From: Gammaproteobacteria bacterium UBA6173
GTDB lineage: Bacteria; Pseudomonadota; Gammaproteobacteria; Pseudomonadales; Pseudohongiellaceae
NCBI GenBank assembly: GCA_002422225.1
Contig: DITX01000155.1
Span: 1 to 16,215 of the forward strand
DNA length: 16,215 nt
Direction: 5' to 3'
Shown here one piece after another: positions 15,340 through 16,215 of this stretch (position 1 is its first letter; the number at the start of each line of letters is the position of its first letter). The notes beneath the pieces were generated by a model that saw only the letters and a program-made list of their open reading frames with translations, made no database searches and had not been told where the DNA came from. The position numbers were made by a program, and so were the translations under genes.

Positions 15340-15591
15340 CCGGTTTCGCCAAAGGACATGGAGCCATCGGCGCGCAGATCAGCGTCAGACAGTGCTTGCA
15401 CGGGGCTGGTGGAGACTTCATCCTGGCGCACAATACGGGAGCCAACATTGCGGATCTCTTCAATCTGAACGCCGCTATCTGGCTGGGCGACTGCGCTGGG
15501 GGGCAGCGATAACTGTGATGCCGCTGATCGCAATTGCGGTGGCGTGACAAAGTGGCAGGCGACGGCTAAGCGTGGCGGATCGGTACGTCAT
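15340..15591 (-). pseudogene. TonB-dependent receptor N-terminal remnant, frameshifted
   Basis: ATG 15591, preceded by GGGAG, opens a signal-peptide-like sequence (MTYRSATLSRR, then a hydrophobic stretch ATAIAISGITVIAAP). A frameshift near 15490-15520 moves to the next frame, where a TonB box and plug start can be read: VQIEEIRNVGSRIVRQDE and SPVQALSDADLRADG. This is the typical pattern of receptors of the EIVVTGSRI class and differs from the two intact receptors in the window. Similarity stops near 15340, before the barrel, and the frame then runs into the transporter fragment. It cannot make a receptor. Confidence 0.65.
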
Positions 15592-15727
15592 AGCGGGAAC
15601 TCCCGTGGGGGCTGTTATTGGTATTAAAACGCCACTGATCTTAGGTAGCAAAATTGCTGTATGCAATATTATGATGTATGAGTATGAGACAATCACAAAT
15701 TGTTATGGCTTTTGAGGGGGAGTGTGG
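15592..15727. promoter_or_regulatory. Divergent regulatory region with LysR-type boxes
   Basis: The gap between the divergent receptor remnant and the LysR remnant holds two small dyads. The first is ATTGC (15653-15657), 5 nt, GCAAT (15663-15667); it contains a T-N11-A match, the usual LysR-type box. The second is ACAAT (15689-15693), 5 nt, ATTGT (15699-15703). Their centres are 36 bp apart. This fits the classic arrangement of a LysR regulator controlling a divergent operon and itself. Since both flanking genes are broken, the sites are probably relics. Confidence 0.45.
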
Positions 15728-16215
15728 ATGAACAATAAGCTGCCGGAAATGAATCTGAAGAGCCTTGAGTGTTTTCGCGCCATCATGTAGACCGGCTCAG
15801 TCACCGCGGCTGCGCGTCAGCTGGAACTCACGCAGCCGGGTGTCAGCAGGTTGCTGAAAATTCTGGAGGATGATGTGGGCGGGGAGCTTTTTTACCGGGA
15901 AAAGGGTCGGCTGGTGCCAACATAGGAAGCGCAACTGTTGATTCCTGAAGTTGAGATTGCGTTGCAAAGTGTGGAGCATGTGACCGAACTGGCGCGCAAT
16001 CTGCACAATGCCAATTACGGTGAGCTGAAGATTGTTACGCCAGCAAGTTTTTCCGAGGGACTGTTGTCGAGCGTGGTGTCTTCCTTTATCCGGATGTATC
16101 CCTAGGTGAGTATCAGCCTGGATTCGCATGGTGTGGAGACGTCGCTGAAGATGATTGCGCTGCGCGCGGTAGACTGCGGATTTACCAAGTTGCCGATTGA
16201 ATACCCGGGGCTGAC
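15728..16215 (+). pseudogene. LysR-family regulator, three in-frame TAG codons (partial)
   Basis: Translation from ATG 15728 (ribosome site GGGGGAG just upstream) gives a clear LysR-type regulator: LKSLECFRAIM, then TGSVTAAARQLELTQPGVSR (winged helix-turn-helix), FYREKGRLVPT, and the start of the effector domain with YGELKIVTPASFSEGLL and VSISLDSHGVETSLKMIALR. The frame is interrupted only by TAG at 15788-15790, 15923-15925 and 16103-16105 (codons 21, 66 and 126). There are no TAA, no TGA and no frameshift in about 162 codons. At codon 21 family members commonly have Glu before TGS, so a GAG or CAG to TAG change is likely. The gene runs off the window, with roughly 140 residues expected beyond. 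It is divergent from decayed genes, so decay is the simplest reading. Confidence 0.8.

Noticed and set aside
15797..16129. 110-aa minus-strand open frame opposite the LysR remnant
   Set aside because: The plus strand has an unmistakable LysR reading frame with ribosome site; the minus frame shows no recognisable motif.
1..16215. tRNA, rRNA or riboswitch genes
   Set aside because: No cloverleaf, rRNA core or known aptamer pattern was seen in the intergenic regions, all of which are short.

Overview
The window looks like a chromosomal segment of a Gram-negative gammaproteobacterium, plausibly marine or environmental. The reasons are the outer-membrane TonB receptors, a FecI/FecR surface-signalling pair, a lipoprotein and a Tat substrate, a di-haem cytochrome b561, and a REP-like palindrome. 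The genus cannot be fixed from sequence alone.

Left half (61-5452): a long amidase-signature lipoprotein (minus strand) lies back to back with a two-gene molybdenum hydroxylase operon (plus strand). The operon has a [2Fe-2S] subunit followed, with an ATGA overlap, by a Tat-exported molybdopterin subunit of the isoquinoline 1-oxidoreductase type. The 146-bp divergent promoter region holds two perfect long-armed dyads, good operator candidates.

Centre (5638-13220): an ECF sigma factor (FecI type), its FecR-type membrane regulator, and two tandem TonB-dependent receptors. The first receptor carries the N-terminal STN signalling domain. The second is a recognisable paralogue without it. Both carry the same large loop insert beginning with an EF-hand-like loop. 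A strong hairpin with a T-run closes the block. The expected logic is that the STN receptor senses ligand, FecR relays the signal, FecI is activated, and one or both receptors are transcribed.

Right-centre (13219-14413, minus strand): a four-helix cytochrome b561 preceded by an unrecognised four-helix membrane protein. A perfect REP-like palindrome cluster lies just upstream of that protein's start codon.

Right end (14425-16215): a gene graveyard. A CocE/NonD-type hydrolase has lost its catalytic core. A TonB-receptor N-terminus is joined to the C-terminus of a membrane transporter. Divergent from these is a LysR-type regulator whose frame is intact except for three internal stops, all TAG. 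Together they read as a decayed LysR-controlled receptor-transporter-hydrolase locus.

The most interesting hypothesis is that amidase, periplasmic molybdenum hydroxylase, FecIR and the paired receptors form one uptake-and-oxidation module for an amide- or nitrogen-heterocycle-bearing ligand rather than a plain siderophore system. This is inference from gene order only.
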